Source of the DNA: Salinimonas profundi | Lineage (GTDB): Bacteria > Pseudomonadota > Gammaproteobacteria > Enterobacterales > Alteromonadaceae | Assembly (NCBI RefSeq): GCF_014750655.1 | Contig: NZ_JABBXD010000009.1 | Coordinates: 98,823 to 162,822 of the forward strand | Length of the DNA: 64,000 nt | Reading direction: 5' to 3' | Shown: one piece after another, positions 1 to 9,487 of the stretch | Layout of the letters: every line of letters starts with the position of its first letter | How positions within the stretch are numbered: the first letter of the stretch is position 1 | Position numbers and translations under genes: made by a program | Notes under the pieces: model-generated | The model's input: the letters and a program-made list of their open reading frames with translations, nothing else | Told to the model about the DNA's origin: nothing | Database searches by the model: none

Positions 1-471
1 GGTGAGGTTACTGAGATTGAAAATCGTCCCGAAGACGCTTCCAACCAGTACAGCATATATCAGCCCAAGCGTCTCTGCCAATAAAAACCATTGGCGAATA
101 CGTTTAACATCTTCAATGACAATTGAGCCTACAGTAAAGATGAGCGACGAGGTGTAGGCAATAAAGATGACCGCATCGTGTTCAAGAACAAACCACTCAA
201 TAAGAAGAAAAATAATATTAAGCGCTACAAACAGATACAAGATAAACGTGCTGCGATATTTCAGTGCAACTATATTTCGGATACTGGCGATAAGGCACCC
301 TACCCCGGCCGCCATGGCATCCAGCATAAAGAAATGTATGCTGACACATAACAAAGCGACCGCCGAAATAGCGCGGTAATGGTTCACCTCATTTTGTCGA
401 TAGCCGATAAAATTAAAGATGACCGCCAGTGCACCAAATCCTTCAGCAATAACCGTAGTCACAGATTCCAT
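1..471 (-). CDS. YgjV family inner membrane protein (C-terminus cut by window edge)
   Basis: The reverse strand from the ATG at 471 to the window edge reads as 157 uninterrupted codons of a very hydrophobic protein beginning MESVTTVIAEGFGALAVIFN. About five closely spaced membrane helices are visible, with few charged loops. The pattern (FGALAVIFNFIGYRQ, then short helices) matches the Imp-YgjV family of small inner membrane proteins, whose function is not established. The C-terminus lies outside the window. It is the first gene of its direction after trmN6, 27 bp away. Family assignment is from recognised sequence pattern and could be checked with the full gene. Confidence 0.75.
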   Translation of the reverse strand, partial: MESVTTVIAEGFGALAVIFNFIGYRQNEVNHYRAISAVALLCVSIHFFMLDAMAAGVGCLIASIRNIVALKYRSTFILYLFVALNIIFLLIEWFVLEHDAVIFIAYTSSLIFTVGSIVIEDVKRIRQWFLLAETLGLIYAVLVGSVFGTIFNLSNLT

Positions 472-498
472 GTAAATACTCTCTGGGTATTATCAGGG

Positions 499-1224
499 CT
501 AAAAGGCCAGATAAAAATCTTTGCACAACGCTTTGTAGTGGTCTGTGTACGAATTTTTTTCATCTCTTATAATCAATGTTTCTTTTCGTCTGCGGCCATG
601 TTGCTTTGAAAATTCAAACGCGGAGACGTGAGACCGCCCGCCTTGCTTATTAAATACGGTCAACTCCCGGTCAAGCTGCCAGTCATGCTGCGTTGCATGC
701 GCAATTATTATGTCGCGTTGTGATGTTGGATACAGGCAAGCGAGCCGGGCTGTTGATGACGTAACGTTTGTAGCGTGCATGAACAAATCCTGCGAAGACA
801 GACAGCCCTGATGGCGGGCAGCCTGGCGCGATGCGCTTTGCGCAAGATGAGCCGCATTGCCTACATTGGTATCGCTGAAGTACGGCGGGTTACAGATTAT
901 CGTATCAATTGGTTGTGAAGGTGTCAGCGCGGCAAGTCCACAGTGCCTGACCTGTATTCTGTCTGACCAGGGACTGTTATCGGCATTTATCCGGGTTTGC
1001 ACAATGGCATCCTGTGCGATATCAATGGCGAGTACTTGCGCATCGTCAGCACTGCGCTGACACATCATTAACGATAAAATACCGGAGCCGCACCCCACAT
1101 CCAAAATCTGCTGAGCCCCCTTTGACGTCGCCCAGCTACCCAAAATCAGACTGTCGGTATTGACCTTCATCGCACAAAGATCATGCGCAATAAAAAACTG
1201 CTTACACTGAAATCCTCTGGCCAT
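499..1224 (-). CDS. trmN6: tRNA1(Val) (adenine(37)-N6)-methyltransferase TrmN6
   Basis: A 241-residue class I SAM-dependent methyltransferase that is expected to methylate N6 of adenine 37 in tRNA1(Val). Visible features are the N-terminal QFFIAHDLCAMKV segment typical of YfiC/TrmN6, the SAM-binding DVGCGSGILSLMM loop near residues 40-55 and the catalytic NPPY motif (TIICNPPYF), which marks amino-methylating enzymes of adenine. Its ATG shares one base with the TGA of the upstream gene (1224), so translation is probably coupled. Length is close to the E. coli protein. Confidence 0.9.
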   Translation of the reverse strand: MARGFQCKQFFIAHDLCAMKVNTDSLILGSWATSKGAQQILDVGCGSGILSLMMCQRSADDAQVLAIDIAQDAIVQTRINADNSPWSDRIQVRHCGLAALTPSQPIDTIICNPPYFSDTNVGNAAHLAQSASRQAARHQGCLSSQDLFMHATNVTSSTARLACLYPTSQRDIIIAHATQHDWQLDRELTVFNKQGGRSHVSAFEFSKQHGRRRKETLIIRDEKNSYTDHYKALCKDFYLAF

Positions 1225-1856
1225 CAGGTGAATCGTTGCAACTGAATCATTTTGGTCGCCACCTCAGAGGCATAGGCAGGCCGGTACTTTTTAAACCGGC
1301 CGACCAGGAGCTTTCTAAGCAGCGGAGCCAGTTTCTGCCCCACGTCTTCTAATAAGCGGGACTCGTTACGTTCGCCCAGCAGCAGCGAAGGTCTGACCGC
1401 CACAGCATGCTGTAATTGCGGCATGCGCATAATGGCGTTTTCCAGCTCCCCTTTTACACGCAGGTAAAATTGACGGCTATTGGCGTTGGCCCCTACCGAT
1501 GAAATCCATACAAAGCTTTTAACTCGCTGCGCACGGGCAAGCTGGGCAGCAATATGCACATATTCAAAGTCAACTTTTCTGAACGCCGCACGGCTTCCAG
1601 CAGCTTTAATGGTGGTACCTAAACAACAGTAAACATGGTCAACGCTGAAGTATCCCTGATAGTCCTGGAAATCAGAAAAATCGATAACGATGGGCGACAA
1701 TTTTTTTTCCGGATCGTCAAAGTAGCGCTCGGGCAAGGGGCGGCGCACCAGACAGACAATAGATTCGTAGCGATTGTCTGCCAGCAGTTTTTTGACCAGC
1801 GCCTGTCCGACCAAACCGGTAGCGCCCAAGACTAAAGCGGTTTTATTGCCACTCAC
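1224..1856 (-). CDS. NAD(P)-binding Rossmann protein, HTATIP2/YbjT-like atypical short-chain dehydrogenase
   Basis: A 210-residue protein with the dinucleotide-binding GATGLVGQALVKKLL motif at the N-terminus, an internal WISSVGAN strand and a YxxxK pair (FYLRVKGE), the layout of atypical SDR proteins related to human HTATIP2/TIP30 and bacterial YbjT. Substrate is unknown; such proteins may be NADPH sensors or weak reductases. It is the first gene of a pair with trmN6 (one-base stop/start overlap) and is divergent from the peptidase gene that starts 57 bp away. The family call is firm; the function is not. Confidence 0.75.
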   Translation of the reverse strand: MSGNKTALVLGATGLVGQALVKKLLADNRYESIVCLVRRPLPERYFDDPEKKLSPIVIDFSDFQDYQGYFSVDHVYCCLGTTIKAAGSRAAFRKVDFEYVHIAAQLARAQRVKSFVWISSVGANANSRQFYLRVKGELENAIMRMPQLQHAVAVRPSLLLGERNESRLLEDVGQKLAPLLRKLLVGRFKKYRPAYASEVATKMIQLQRFT

Positions 1857-1913
1857 GTTATGTCATCCTGTATTGCATCAGATAACCATCCACAGCGTAA
1901 AGCGTAGATAATA

Positions 1914-4121
1914 ATGAAAAAAGCGTTAATGATTGGAGCCATTATGCTCAGCAGCGCCGTTTCGGCCAACACGCTCACCATTGAGCGAATTTTTGAGTCA
2001 CCGTCCCTGGACGGTAACGCCCCCCGTGATCTTAAAGTATCTCCTGATGGACAGCGAGTAACTTTTTTGAAAGGTAAAGCATCTGACTACGACCAGCTGG
2101 ATTTGTGGGAATACCATGTTGCGTCAGGAAAGACGCAGATGCTGTTCGATTCGCAGGAACTGTTACCCGGTGATCAGGCCTTATCCGACGAGGAAAAAGC
2201 GCGACGCGAGAGAATGCGCCTGTCAGGCTCAGGGATCGTGAGTTATGAATGGTCTGCAGACGGCACTGCGCTGTTATTTCCGTTAGGCGGCGACGTGTAC
2301 TACCACCGTTTGGGTGAAAAGGGAGCCCGGCAGCTTCTTGATACCGACACTTTCGAAACGGATATTAAACTGTCTCCGAAAGGCACATATATCTCATTTA
2401 TCCGCGACCAGAACCTGTTTATTAAGAATATTTCGACCGGTGAAGAACGCGCCATCACCAAAGAAGGCGACGGTAACATCAAAATGGGCATGGCCGAATT
2501 TGTCGCGCAGGAAGAAATGGGCAGGATGACAGGCTACTGGTGGGCCCCGGATGAAAGTTATATTGCGTTTGCCAAAGTCGATGAAAGCCCGGTTGAGGTG
2601 ATCACCCGGTCAGAAATCTACGCAGACGATATTAAGATGATTGAGCAGCGTTATCCTAAGGCTGGTACTGCCAATGTGAATATCGAGCTGGCCATAGAAA
2701 ATATAAAAACCAAAGAACGCCAGTGGGTCGATTTAGGCAAAGAGAAAGACATTTATCTGGCGCGCGGGAAATGGATGCCGGATAGTCAGACTTTTACCTA
2801 TCAATGGCAAAGCCGAGACCAGCAAAAACTGGAACTTCGCGCTTACAATGTGCAATCTGAATCACAGAAAACGCTGTTAACTGAGACCAGCGATACCTGG
2901 GTGAATCTGCACGATGATTTGCACTTTTTAAAGCAGTGTAATCAGTTTATCTGGGCATCTGAGAAAGACGGCTTTAAACATCTGTACCTGTTTGGTCAGG
3001 ATGGCAAGCTGGCTCGCCAGTTAACCAGTGGCAATTGGGTCGTGGAAAAAGTACGCGCCATCGATGAAGATAAAGGTGTTATCTATTTTACTGGTCGTAA
3101 AGATACGCCACTGGAAAGCCATTTATATTCCGTCACGCTTGATGGTGGCGAAATCACCCGTATTTCCGAGCGCGAGGGTTTTCACGAGATAAACTTTGCC
3201 GCTGACGGCTCTATTTATGTCGATGAGTTCTCGACAGCAAACCGGCCTCCCCAGGTCAGCTTGCATGATGCCAGCGGCAAGCAGATTACCTGGCTGGAGG
3301 AAAACAAGCTGGATAACGACCATCCGCTGACGCCCTATCTTGATAGCTGGAACAAGCCAGAATTTGGTACGATTACGACCCCTGATGATGCCACGCTGTA
3401 TTATCGATTATATAAACCTGAAGACACCAGCACCAAGCGTCCGGCGATTGTATTTTTATACGGCGGTCCACATGCACAGGTCGTGACCAATAAATGGGGC
3501 GGTAATCGCGGCTTGCTGATGCAATACTGGGTTGATCAAGGCTACGTTGTTTTCTCCATTGATAATCGCGGCTCTAACTATCGTGGTAAGGGATTTGAAG
3601 ATCCTATCTACAAAAAGATGGGGACGGTTGAGGTAGACGATCAGGTAGAAGGCGTTAAATTCTTGCGCTCACTGGATTACGTTGATCCGCAGCGTATCGG
3701 TGTTCACGGCCACAGTTATGGCGGCTATATGACACTCATGACAATGTTCAAAGCAGGTGAATATTTCAAGGCAGGCGTGTCGGGTGCGCCGGTGACCGAC
3801 TGGCGTCTGTACGATACGCACTATACGGAACGTTACATGGGCAATCCCACAAAGGATGATGATGCTTATACTAACTCTTCCGTGTTTCCGTATGCTGACG
3901 GGTTAAAAGGTCCGCTTTTGATTTATCACGGAATGGCTGACGATAACGTGTTATTCACCCACAGTACCCGCTTGTATAAACACTTACAGGATATGGCTAA
4001 GCCCTTTGAAACCATGGATTATCCGGGTAAAAAGCACAGTATCCGCGGTAAGCAGACAGGCACGCATTTGTACAAGACAATCACGAACTTCTTTAACAGA
4101 AACTTACACCCAGAGAAATAA
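1914..4121 (+). CDS. Exported dipeptidyl peptidase IV-type S9 serine peptidase
   Basis: A 735-residue S9B peptidase that should remove Xaa-Pro/Ala dipeptides from peptide N-termini in the periplasm or outside the cell. An N-terminal signal peptide (MKKALMIGAIMLSSAVSA) precedes a long beta-propeller domain containing the AQEEMGR double-glutamate motif that anchors the substrate amino terminus, followed by the TGYWWAPDE segment typical of DPP IV. The C-terminal alpha/beta hydrolase domain carries Ser601 in GHSYGG, Asp676 in MADDNV and His708 in KKHS, a complete triad. It stands alone, with a strong terminator directly downstream. Together with the subtilisin gene that follows it suggests growth on protein or peptides. 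Confidence 0.92.
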   Translation: MKKALMIGAIMLSSAVSANTLTIERIFESPSLDGNAPRDLKVSPDGQRVTFLKGKASDYDQLDLWEYHVASGKTQMLFDSQELLPGDQALSDEEKARRERMRLSGSGIVSYEWSADGTALLFPLGGDVYYHRLGEKGARQLLDTDTFETDIKLSPKGTYISFIRDQNLFIKNISTGEERAITKEGDGNIKMGMAEFVAQEEMGRMTGYWWAPDESYIAFAKVDESPVEVITRSEIYADDIKMIEQRYPKAGTANVNIELAIENIKTKERQWVDLGKEKDIYLARGKWMPDSQTFTYQWQSRDQQKLELRAYNVQSESQKTLLTETSDTWVNLHDDLHFLKQCNQFIWASEKDGFKHLYLFGQDGKLARQLTSGNWVVEKVRAIDEDKGVIYFTGRKDTPLESHLYSVTLDGGEITRISEREGFHEINFAADGSIYVDEFSTANRPPQVSLHDASGKQITWLEENKLDNDHPLTPYLDSWNKPEFGTITTPDDATLYYRLYKPEDTSTKRPAIVFLYGGPHAQVVTNKWGGNRGLLMQYWVDQGYVVFSIDNRGSNYRGKGFEDPIYKKMGTVEVDDQVEGVKFLRSLDYVDPQRIGVHGHSYGGYMTLMTMFKAGEYFKAGVSGAPVTDWRLYDTHYTERYMGNPTKDDDAYTNSSVFPYADGLKGPLLIYHGMADDNVLFTHSTRLYKHLQDMAKPFETMDYPGKKHSIRGKQTGTHLYKTITNFFNRNLHPEK

Positions 4122-4138
4122 ACATTTCTCTTTTTGTT

Positions 4139-4178
4139 AAAAAAAGGCAAAGGCATCACAACCTTTGCCTTTTTTTTG
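4139..4178 (+). terminator. Rho-independent terminator after the DPP IV gene
   Basis: An AAAGGCAAAGG / CCTTTGCCTTT stem (4141-4153 with 4162-4172) closes an 8-base loop and runs into a T tract, 20 bases after the stop codon. Confidence 0.9.
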
Positions 4179-4351
4179 TTCTAAACAATGCACTTATCAT
4201 TACATTAGCTTTTTTCTACTTGCAAAGCGATCAAGAACTCCTTTATGTTGGTTATGGGATTCACCCATCGAAGTCATTCGGAAACACACAATAAGATTGG
4301 TTTAAACCGACACCCGTTTGACGCAATTCAACAAGTGAAGAAGAAAAATAT

Positions 4352-6202
4352 ATGTTTAATAAAACAATCAAACCCACCCTTGCAGCATCATTAGTTGCGC
4401 TTAGTTTTTCAGCTCTGGCAAATAATAGTGAAAGCGAAAGCCGCTATATCATCCAGGTTGATAATAACGGTAAGGGTATAGTAAAAGCGCTGGCCAGGCA
4501 GGCCGGTGGAGACATCAAGGTTGATGCAGACGGCTTCATTGCAGCTTCATTTTCCGGCAAGTCTCTCGCTGAGGTAAAAGGATTATTAAACAACCCTCAT
4601 GTTAAATTGGTAGAACAGGATCAGGTTCGTCGTCCTATGGCATTGTACAATGACGATGCTGGCGATCCGTCCACAACACAAATTACGCCTTACGCAGTTT
4701 ATCAGGCGCAGGCTGATCAGGTGACGTTCAATCCAAGTGCAGGCATGAAAGTCTGTGTTATCGACTCTGGTCTGGACAGCTCTAACTCTGACTTTGTCTG
4801 GTCTGCCATTACCGGTGACAACGATCCGGGCACAGGCAACTGGTATGACAATGGTGGCCCTCATGGTACCCACGTTGCTGGTACCATCGGTGCAGCAGAC
4901 AACGGCTATGGTGTAGTAGGTATGGCACCTGGCGTTGATATGCACATTATCAAAGTATTCAACGAAAGCGGCTGGGGATACTCTTCAGATCTGGCTTATG
5001 CAGCACAAAAATGTTCACAAGCCGGCGCAAATATCATCAACATGAGTCTTGGTGGCGGCGGTGCTAACAGCACTGAAGAAAATGCCTTCATCGACTTTGT
5101 TCAAAATGGTGGTTTTGTTGTTGCCGCAGCGGGTAACGATGGCAACAATGTTCGTTCGTATCCAGCCGGTTACCCTGCGGTAATGATGATTGGTGCCAAC
5201 GATGCCGATGATAACATTGCAGATTTTTCTCAGTATCCAAGCTGTGAATCAGGCCGTGGCAAGAACGTCACTTCTGATGAGACTATCTGTGTGGAAGCAA
5301 CCGCTGGCGGCGTAGATACACTATCTACTTATCCTGCAGGTGGCGCGACAATGGCTTCACTGACGGCAGATGGCGCAGGCGTTGCGGCGTCTTCGATGGA
5401 AAACAGCGGTGATGCATCAGGCAGCACGTACTTTATGGGTATCGGTGACAGCGTTGATGCCAATGCTGCCGGTAAAGTCTGTGTAATCGACCGTGGTAGC
5501 ATCAGCTTCTACGATAAGGTAAATAACTGTGAAAGCTCAGGTGGTATCGGTGCGGTTGTGATCAACAACGAACCGGGCATGCTATACGGCACGCTGGGTG
5601 AAACCAATGATACAACTATTCCTGCAGTAGGTGCGGCGTTTGAAGATCGTGATGCGCTACTTGCTGCAAGCACGATGGATATCAGCATCGGCGCCAGCGA
5701 CTACGGCTTCATGAGCGGTACGTCTATGGCTACACCAGCAGTAGCAGGTGTTGCGGCACTGGTATGGTCTAACCATCCTCAGTGTACCGGTGAAGACATC
5801 CGTGGCGCGCTTAAAGCGACAGCACGTGATGCGGGCGCTGCTGGTAAAGATGTTTACTTCGGTCACGGTATCGTTCAGGCTGCTGACGCAAGTGCTTATC
5901 TGACAGCGAATGGCTGTTCAGGTGGTTCTGGCGGCGGTACAGGTGAAGAGCCTACCGGTGGTGATCTGACACTGTCTGCAACAGGCTATAAGTCTAAAGG
6001 CACACAGCTTGTAGACCTTGCCTGGGGTGATGCAACAACCAGCAATGTTGATGTTTATCGCAACGGCGCGGTAATCACTACAACAGCAAACGATGGTGCA
6101 TATACTGACACAATCAACACCAAAGGTGGTGGTACTTATCAGTATCAGGTGTGTGAAGCATCAAGCACTGTATGTTCTGCAACAGTCACCGTTACTTTTT
6201 AA
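4352..6202 (+). CDS. Secreted subtilisin-like S8 serine protease with PA insert and C-terminal FN3-like domain
   Basis: A 616-residue secreted protease. In order: signal peptide (about 1-23), an inhibitor I9-like propeptide (about 30-85), the S8 catalytic domain with Asp138 (VCVIDSGLD), His171 (HGTHVAGT) and Ser458 (SGTSMATP), a protease-associated insert between His and Ser (about 335-445, VCVIDRGSISFYDKV), a Gly-rich linker and an 80-residue fibronectin-III-like domain at the end. Many Asp and Cys residues suggest calcium binding and disulfides, suited to an extracellular enzyme. It is monocistronic. The small end domain probably binds substrate or is processed, which is inference. Confidence 0.92.
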   Translation: MFNKTIKPTLAASLVALSFSALANNSESESRYIIQVDNNGKGIVKALARQAGGDIKVDADGFIAASFSGKSLAEVKGLLNNPHVKLVEQDQVRRPMALYNDDAGDPSTTQITPYAVYQAQADQVTFNPSAGMKVCVIDSGLDSSNSDFVWSAITGDNDPGTGNWYDNGGPHGTHVAGTIGAADNGYGVVGMAPGVDMHIIKVFNESGWGYSSDLAYAAQKCSQAGANIINMSLGGGGANSTEENAFIDFVQNGGFVVAAAGNDGNNVRSYPAGYPAVMMIGANDADDNIADFSQYPSCESGRGKNVTSDETICVEATAGGVDTLSTYPAGGATMASLTADGAGVAASSMENSGDASGSTYFMGIGDSVDANAAGKVCVIDRGSISFYDKVNNCESSGGIGAVVINNEPGMLYGTLGETNDTTIPAVGAAFEDRDALLAASTMDISIGASDYGFMSGTSMATPAVAGVAALVWSNHPQCTGEDIRGALKATARDAGAAGKDVYFGHGIVQAADASAYLTANGCSGGSGGGTGEEPTGGDLTLSATGYKSKGTQLVDLAWGDATTSNVDVYRNGAVITTTANDGAYTDTINTKGGGTYQYQVCEASSTVCSATVTVTF

Positions 6203-6218
6203 ATAAAAAGGTAATGAC

Positions 6219-6250
6219 AAAAAGGCCAGCGTTACGCTGGCCTTTTTTTT
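6219..6250. terminator. Bidirectional terminator between the protease and PH-domain genes
   Basis: The inverted repeat AAAGGCCAGCG / CGCTGGCCTTT with a 3-base loop (6226-6240 core) is flanked by A and T runs, so it can end transcription of the protease and of the convergent gene that stops at 6249. Confidence 0.9.
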
Positions 6251-6623
6251 ATCTGAACAGCTGGTTTGCCAGAGTATGCTGAACCCCGGCAGCGGCTTTT
6301 TTGTTCAGCTCAATAGTCACCGGCCCATCCTGACCCGATACCCACACCCGAAGCTCTGAGTCCATGTCAAAATGCCCCGCGGTTTCAACACTGAACTGCG
6401 TGATAGATTTGTAAGGAATGGAGTGATAATTAACTTTACGCCCGCTTATCCCCTGTTTATCAATAAGCACAATCCGGCTGGTAGTAAAGACGATAAGGTC
6501 CCGCACTAACCTGTAGGCAGTTGAAACGGATTCGTTATCAGCCAGCATCGGCGCCAGTTGCTCTTGCACATCATCAATGCTGACTTCACTGGCATTCCCC
6601 ATCAGCGCATCTAGTAATCCCAT
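6249..6623 (-). CDS. Bacterial PH-domain protein (bPH_1/DUF1696 type)
   Basis: A small cytoplasmic protein of about 124 residues starting MGLLDALMGNASEV. I chose the ATG at 6623 because AAGGAAGGGACC stands just upstream; a longer reading from 6650 has no site. The body (LVRDLIVFTTSRIVLIDKQG, then KVNYHSIPYKSITQFSVE) is the typical repeating strand pattern of bacterial pleckstrin-homology proteins of the bPH_1 family. Their function is unknown, and several form ring-like oligomers. It is convergent with the S8 protease gene and is not obviously part of an operon. Confidence 0.8.
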   Translation of the reverse strand: MGLLDALMGNASEVSIDDVQEQLAPMLADNESVSTAYRLVRDLIVFTTSRIVLIDKQGISGRKVNYHSIPYKSITQFSVETAGHFDMDSELRVWVSGQDGPVTIELNKKAAAGVQHTLANQLFR

Positions 6624-6825
6624 TGGTCCCTTCCTTTTATTGGCAAACAAAGCTACGAATTACTACGAAACATTTTCCATAAACAGTCACACCAGAATTA
6701 AAACGTAACGTGTGGCGGGATCAGCGTTGCGGCACGTTAAGTTTACCTGGTAAAGCGGTAAGTCATTCGCTGCGCGACCCGTACAGTGTTATGGTAGGGT
6801 TATTATCCATTTATATTTTTACTCT

Positions 6826-7851
6826 ATGAATCAACCCACTTTTGACGATGTACTGAATGCCGCCAGGCGCATTCAGGGAAAAGTGCATAAAACGCCCTTG
6901 TTCGAATCAGCGCTTCTTAATAAATGGTTGGGACACCGAATTATTTTTAAAGCCGAATGTCTGCAGAAAATAGGCGCTTTTAAGTTGCGGGGCGCAGTGA
7001 ATGTGCTGGCTCACCATGCTCAGTGCGGTACGCTGCCGCAACGTGTGGTTGCCAACAGTTCAGGCAATCACGCACAAGCCGTTGCCTATGCAGCATCACT
7101 TTATAATATCCCGGTGACTATCTTTGCAGCCAAAAGTATTTCCCCCATCAAGGCGGCGGCGACAAAAAGCTATGGCGCAGAACTGAAGCTGTATGATATC
7201 CGACCCGAGGCCGACGAGGCGGTCGCAGAAGCGTCGCAAGTACCCGGAACACTCTGGATACCTCCCTTTAATGACAAAGATGTGATTGCCGGACAGGGCA
7301 CTGCTGCGCTTGAAGCGATTGAACAGGCTGGTACCGTAGATGCTGTTTTTGCGCCCTGCGGCGGTGGTGGACTGCTAAGCGGTAGTTTTCTGGCCACACG
7401 AGGAATGTTGCCCAACGCCAAGGTCATTGGTGCTGAGCCTGCTAATGCTAATGATGCCGCAAAGTCTTTGCAAAGTGGAATCATAGAAACACTTTCCGGC
7501 CCTGCCCAAACACTGGCAGATGGTGCCGCCACGCCCAGTGTCGGTGAGCATACCTTTGCTTTTTTGCAGGAACTTGATGATTTTTATGAAGTTGATGAAA
7601 TTCAGATTGCCTACTGGACGCAATGGCTACAACATTTGTTAAAACTTCACATTGAGCCTACCAGCGCCATGACGATGGCAGCGGTTGCGGCATGGGCCGT
7701 CGAGAACAAGACACCTAAAACCGCGTTGGTTATGTTATCTGGCGGTAATATCAGCGCCACCAGTATGCAGAAAATTTGGCAACAGGATTACCTGTTACAG
7801 CCGCCCATGATATGTCCTGAGGAAGAACCACACCATGAGCAAACTCTATAA
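6826..7851 (+). CDS. PLP-dependent threonine/serine dehydratase-like enzyme
   Basis: A 341-residue fold-type II PLP enzyme related to catabolic threonine dehydratase and serine racemase. Lys53 in GAFKLRGA is the expected Schiff-base lysine, SSGNHAQ binds the substrate carboxylate and GGGGLLSG (about residue 184) binds the cofactor phosphate. There is no C-terminal ACT domain, so it is the short, non-biosynthetic type rather than IlvA. The likely reaction is deamination of L-threonine or L-serine to a 2-oxoacid, though hydroxyaspartate dehydratase or racemase activity cannot be excluded. The end of the gene overlaps the next by 17 bp, indicating a shared transcript. Confidence 0.82.
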   Translation: MNQPTFDDVLNAARRIQGKVHKTPLFESALLNKWLGHRIIFKAECLQKIGAFKLRGAVNVLAHHAQCGTLPQRVVANSSGNHAQAVAYAASLYNIPVTIFAAKSISPIKAAATKSYGAELKLYDIRPEADEAVAEASQVPGTLWIPPFNDKDVIAGQGTAALEAIEQAGTVDAVFAPCGGGGLLSGSFLATRGMLPNAKVIGAEPANANDAAKSLQSGIIETLSGPAQTLADGAATPSVGEHTFAFLQELDDFYEVDEIQIAYWTQWLQHLLKLHIEPTSAMTMAAVAAWAVENKTPKTALVMLSGGNISATSMQKIWQQDYLLQPPMICPEEEPHHEQTL

Positions 7852-9484
7852 AAAACTGTCTTTAGCTGTAGCCTTAGTTATAGGTACATCCCCGGTATTG
7901 GCAGATACATTGTTGATAAAGAATGTAAAGGGATACACCCTTGATGAAAGCGGTGAAATAGTAAAATTTCAGGCTATGGCGGTGGACGACGGTAAGATTG
8001 CAGGTCTGAACCCTGATACAACACAGCAGTATGACCGCACTGTCGATGGCGGCGGGAAAACCCTGTTGCCCGGTATGATTGATGCGCATGGTCACTTACT
8101 GGGCCTGGGCAGTAACCTGCTGGAAGTTGATTTGCGGGATACCAGCAGTGTTCAGCAAGCAGTATCAAAAGTTGCTGAATATGCATTGGCAAATCCAGCC
8201 GGCGAATGGATCACAGGACGCGGCTGGAATCAGGAGTTGTGGTCAGATCGCGCCTATCCGCGAGCCAGTGATCTCGATACGAAAATTGATGATCGGCCGG
8301 TATGGCTTACCCGTGTCGATGGTCATGCAGGTTGGGCCAACAGCCGGGGCTTAGAACTGGCCGGCATCGACAAGGATACCCAGTCCCCGAAGGGTGGGCA
8401 GATTGTTAAGGATGAGCAAGGCAATCCTACAGGCGTACTGATAGATAACGCGATGGGTTTGCTCGATAAACATATTCCGGAAACTGGCAATGAGCAGCTG
8501 AATGCGCAGCTTGATGCTGCAGGTGAGCACTTACTATCTAACGGTGTGACAGCGATGCATGATGCCGGCATTCCCCATTCCGTTTATGACTTTTATTTAC
8601 GACGCGCGGTTGAACAAACACTGCCAGTGCGTATTTATGCCATGATAAGCGCCACCGACGACCAGCTGGAAACGATGCTGGAAAATGGCCCAATCCGTGA
8701 TGCTGATGACTTTTTATTTATTAACAGCGTCAAAGCCTACGGTGACGGCGCGCTGGGCAGCCGTGGTGCTGCGCTGCTTGAACCTTATAGCGATGCGCCC
8801 CATCAAAAAGGGTTAATGGTAACCCAGCCTGAAGACTTTCCTGATCTGTTCAATCAGGTCATCAATGCTGGCTTTCAGCTAAACTTTCACGCCATCGGCG
8901 ACCGCGCGAACCGACTGGCGCTTGACCAGTTCGAGGCCACGTTCAAAAAGCATGGCGGACAATCTTTGCGAAATCGTATCGAGCATGCTCAGGTCGTTGC
9001 CCCGTCAGATTTAGCGCGCTTTTCTTCACTGCAGGTACTGCCGTCAATGCAGCCTACCCATGCCACCAGTGATAAAAATATGGCTGAAGACCGTATCGGG
9101 GAAGACCGCATGGAGGGCGCTTATGCCTGGCAATCATTGCTTAAATCAGGAATTGCCGTGCCTTTGGGTTCTGATTTTCCGGTCGAACTGGCCAACCCGT
9201 TTTATGGGATCCATGCCGCTGTTACCCGACAGGATCGCGATAACAACCCGGTAAAAGGCTGGTATGCACATGAGGCATTAAGTCTTAAACAGGCATTTAA
9301 AGGCTTCACGCTGGATGCCGCTTATGCTGCGCATATGGAAGATAGTCTGGGTACGCTGACGCCAGGCAAGTGGGCAGATTTCATCATCGTTGATCAGGAT
9401 ATCTTTTCTGTTAAGCCTGAAGCGCTATGGAAAACGTCTGTAGAGCAAACCTGGGTGGCCGGAGAGAAGGTCTTTGAGAAGTAA
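7835..9484 (+). CDS. Exported amidohydrolase family protein (YtcJ-like)
   Basis: A 549-residue metal-dependent hydrolase of the amidohydrolase_3 type with an N-terminal signal peptide (cut near SPVLADT). Metal-ligand motifs are visible: MIDAHGHLLGLG near residue 82, an internal HAIGDRANR, RIEHAQ and the C-terminal PLGSDFPVE. The last segment (LGTLTPGKWADFIIVDQD) is the classic amidohydrolase beta-sandwich closing strand. Substrates of this group are mostly unknown N-acyl or amide compounds. It overlaps the upstream dehydratase by 17 bp and is likely its operon partner, which hints at amino-acid-derivative catabolism. Confidence 0.87.
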   Translation: MSKLYKKLSLAVALVIGTSPVLADTLLIKNVKGYTLDESGEIVKFQAMAVDDGKIAGLNPDTTQQYDRTVDGGGKTLLPGMIDAHGHLLGLGSNLLEVDLRDTSSVQQAVSKVAEYALANPAGEWITGRGWNQELWSDRAYPRASDLDTKIDDRPVWLTRVDGHAGWANSRGLELAGIDKDTQSPKGGQIVKDEQGNPTGVLIDNAMGLLDKHIPETGNEQLNAQLDAAGEHLLSNGVTAMHDAGIPHSVYDFYLRRAVEQTLPVRIYAMISATDDQLETMLENGPIRDADDFLFINSVKAYGDGALGSRGAALLEPYSDAPHQKGLMVTQPEDFPDLFNQVINAGFQLNFHAIGDRANRLALDQFEATFKKHGGQSLRNRIEHAQVVAPSDLARFSSLQVLPSMQPTHATSDKNMAEDRIGEDRMEGAYAWQSLLKSGIAVPLGSDFPVELANPFYGIHAAVTRQDRDNNPVKGWYAHEALSLKQAFKGFTLDAAYAAHMEDSLGTLTPGKWADFIIVDQDIFSVKPEALWKTSVEQTWVAGEKVFEK

Positions 9485-9487
9485 GAA

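Noticed and set aside
167..609. Two short plus-strand reading frames at the left edge
   Set aside because: They are antisense to the YgjV-like gene and the end of trmN6.
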